Positions 4,554 through 5,174 of a stretch of DNA of 5,174 bases are shown in pieces; the stretch's first letter is position 1, and every line of letters begins with the position of its first letter. Under the pieces are notes generated by a model, which saw only the letters and a list, made by a program, of their open reading frames with translations, searched no databases and was not told the origin of the DNA. Position numbers and translations under genes: made by a program. Origin of the DNA: Mycobacterium sp. (GTDB lineage: Bacteria; Actinomycetota; Actinomycetes; Mycobacteriales; Mycobacteriaceae); the NCBI GenBank assembly GCA_018500005.2, contig JAHBAP020000130.1, positions 1 through 5,174 of the forward strand, given 5' to 3'.

Positions 4554-5174
4554 ACCCTGCTGCGGTGAAGATCGGCGTCGGGAGCCGGCTTCTGCACGAC
4601 GGGCAAGTAGTGCAGATCGTCGAGGTCCATCCTGGACGGGCGGGCATGGACCTCGTACTGAAGGACCCGGCGAAGCAGACCATGTTCCGGGCAAGCCTCA
4701 ACGAACTTCTTGGGTCAGAGGGAACCCGGGTAATCGCCGACACCGAACCCCCGATTAACGACGATCCCGCAGAGCCCGCCGGAATACTGCTCGGGCAACT
4801 CAACCCCGCCGAACTCGGGCAAGTCCGGGATAGAGCCGCGCATGTTCGTGAGGTGCTGACCGGATTCCGTTCGGGTAGTGCCGAATTGGCGCTTTCCGGG
4901 GAGCCGAGGCCGGAGTACCGGTCGGATGTCCCTTTATCGAGGCGGTACGCGAGTAAGGCGCGTGAGCTTGGGGCGGGGCAACGCACCGTGGAGCGCTGGG
5001 TGCAGCAATTTCAGCAGCACGGCGAGGCGGGGCTGGCGGGCACCAAACCAAAACGTTCGGCCGGCTTGGGGGGGGAGGTGGACCCCCGGCGGCCCCAAAA
5101 CCGGATTGAAGGGATGGTCGAGCAACCGGACCAGGCGCGGCCCCCCCACACCCTGGGCCTCGACCGCACAAACC
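4550..5174 (+). CDS. tnsB: TnsB/TniA/Mu-type transposase, N-terminal part (runs off window)
   Basis: An open frame of 208 codons with no stop before the window ends. Residues about 5-54 (from VKIGVGSRLLHDGQVVQIVE) alternate short strands and look like the small beta domain found at the N-terminus of many actinobacterial Mu-type transposases. A Pro/Asp/Glu-rich linker follows at about 64-78. A helix-turn-helix is clear at about 129-163: LSRRYASKARELGAGQRTVE then RWVQQFQQHGEAGL, typical of the TnsB/TniA/MuA DNA-binding region. The DDE integrase core would lie downstream and is not seen, so activity cannot be judged. The start is set by GAGGAGG at 5 bases and by the ATGA overlap with tnsA. In Tn7-like systems this subunit binds the ends and joins 3' strands to the target. 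Residues after about 172 come from a homopolymer-rich stretch and may contain sequencing errors. Confidence 0.78.
   Translation, partial: MNPAAVKIGVGSRLLHDGQVVQIVEVHPGRAGMDLVLKDPAKQTMFRASLNELLGSEGTRVIADTEPPINDDPAEPAGILLGQLNPAELGQVRDRAAHVREVLTGFRSGSAELALSGEPRPEYRSDVPLSRRYASKARELGAGQRTVERWVQQFQQHGEAGLAGTKPKRSAGLGGEVDPRRPQNRIEGMVEQPDQARPPHTLGLDRTN

Larger units (their letters stand above)
3401..5174 (+). mobile_element. Putative Tn7-like transposon, dnaB-proximal end plus tnsA and partial tnsB
   Basis: A TnsA-type endonuclease gene followed by an overlapping TnsB/TniA-type transposase gene is the core of Tn7-like elements. Their transposase makes a composite cut, with TnsB cutting 3' strands and TnsA 5' strands. 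The element seems to start just behind dnaB: 5'-TGT, the end type of this superfamily, occurs at 3401, 5 bases after the dnaB stop, and is followed by repeated TGTNAAAC-like motifs. The order dnaB, element end, tnsA, tnsB copies the arrangement of glmS, Tn7R, tnsA, tnsB. Genes for the ATPase (TnsC/TniB), target selector (TniQ/TnsD), cargo and the other end are not in the window. The genes are well supported; the exact boundary is inference. Confidence 0.6.

Overview
The window comes from a high-GC actinobacterium, almost certainly a mycobacterium (Mycobacteriaceae). From memory, the SSB, S18 and DnaB proteins are near-identical in long stretches to the Mycobacterium tuberculosis proteins. The order rpsF-ssb-rpsR-rplI-dnaB is the usual actinobacterial one, and a perfect mycobacterial-type SOS box is present.

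Layout: bases 1-1507 hold the end of rpsF (bS6), then ssb, rpsR (bS18, zinc-binding CxxC form) and rplI (bL9), all on the + strand and probably one operon. It is closed by a clear intrinsic terminator at about 1526-1566. Bases 1508-2012 carry no convincing gene but are rich in signals: a GTTAAC-based inverted repeat, five 8/9 matches to the DnaA box within about 120 bp, and one perfect TCGAAC-N4-GTTCGA LexA site 49 bp before dnaB. The replicative helicase gene dnaB (2013-3395) is full length and has no intein.

Downstream of dnaB the character changes. Bases 3396-3818 are non-coding, locally AT-richer and packed with short direct and inverted repeats. They are followed by a TnsA-like PD-(D/E)xK endonuclease gene (3819-4553) and, overlapping it by ATGA, the 5' part of a TnsB/TniA/Mu-type transposase gene that runs off the window (4550-5174). 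I read this as one end of a Tn7-like transposon sitting immediately behind the essential gene dnaB, with tnsA nearest the end. This is the same geometry as Tn7 behind glmS. The ATPase, the target selector, the cargo and the far end are outside the window.

How the parts fit: the first block supplies ribosomal proteins and the replication/repair protein SSB. The second is a replicative helicase gene with possible DnaA and LexA control. The third is a mobile element that may use the helicase gene's 3' end as a safe docking site. The last roughly 110 bases contain unusual G and C homopolymers and may be low-quality contig-end sequence.
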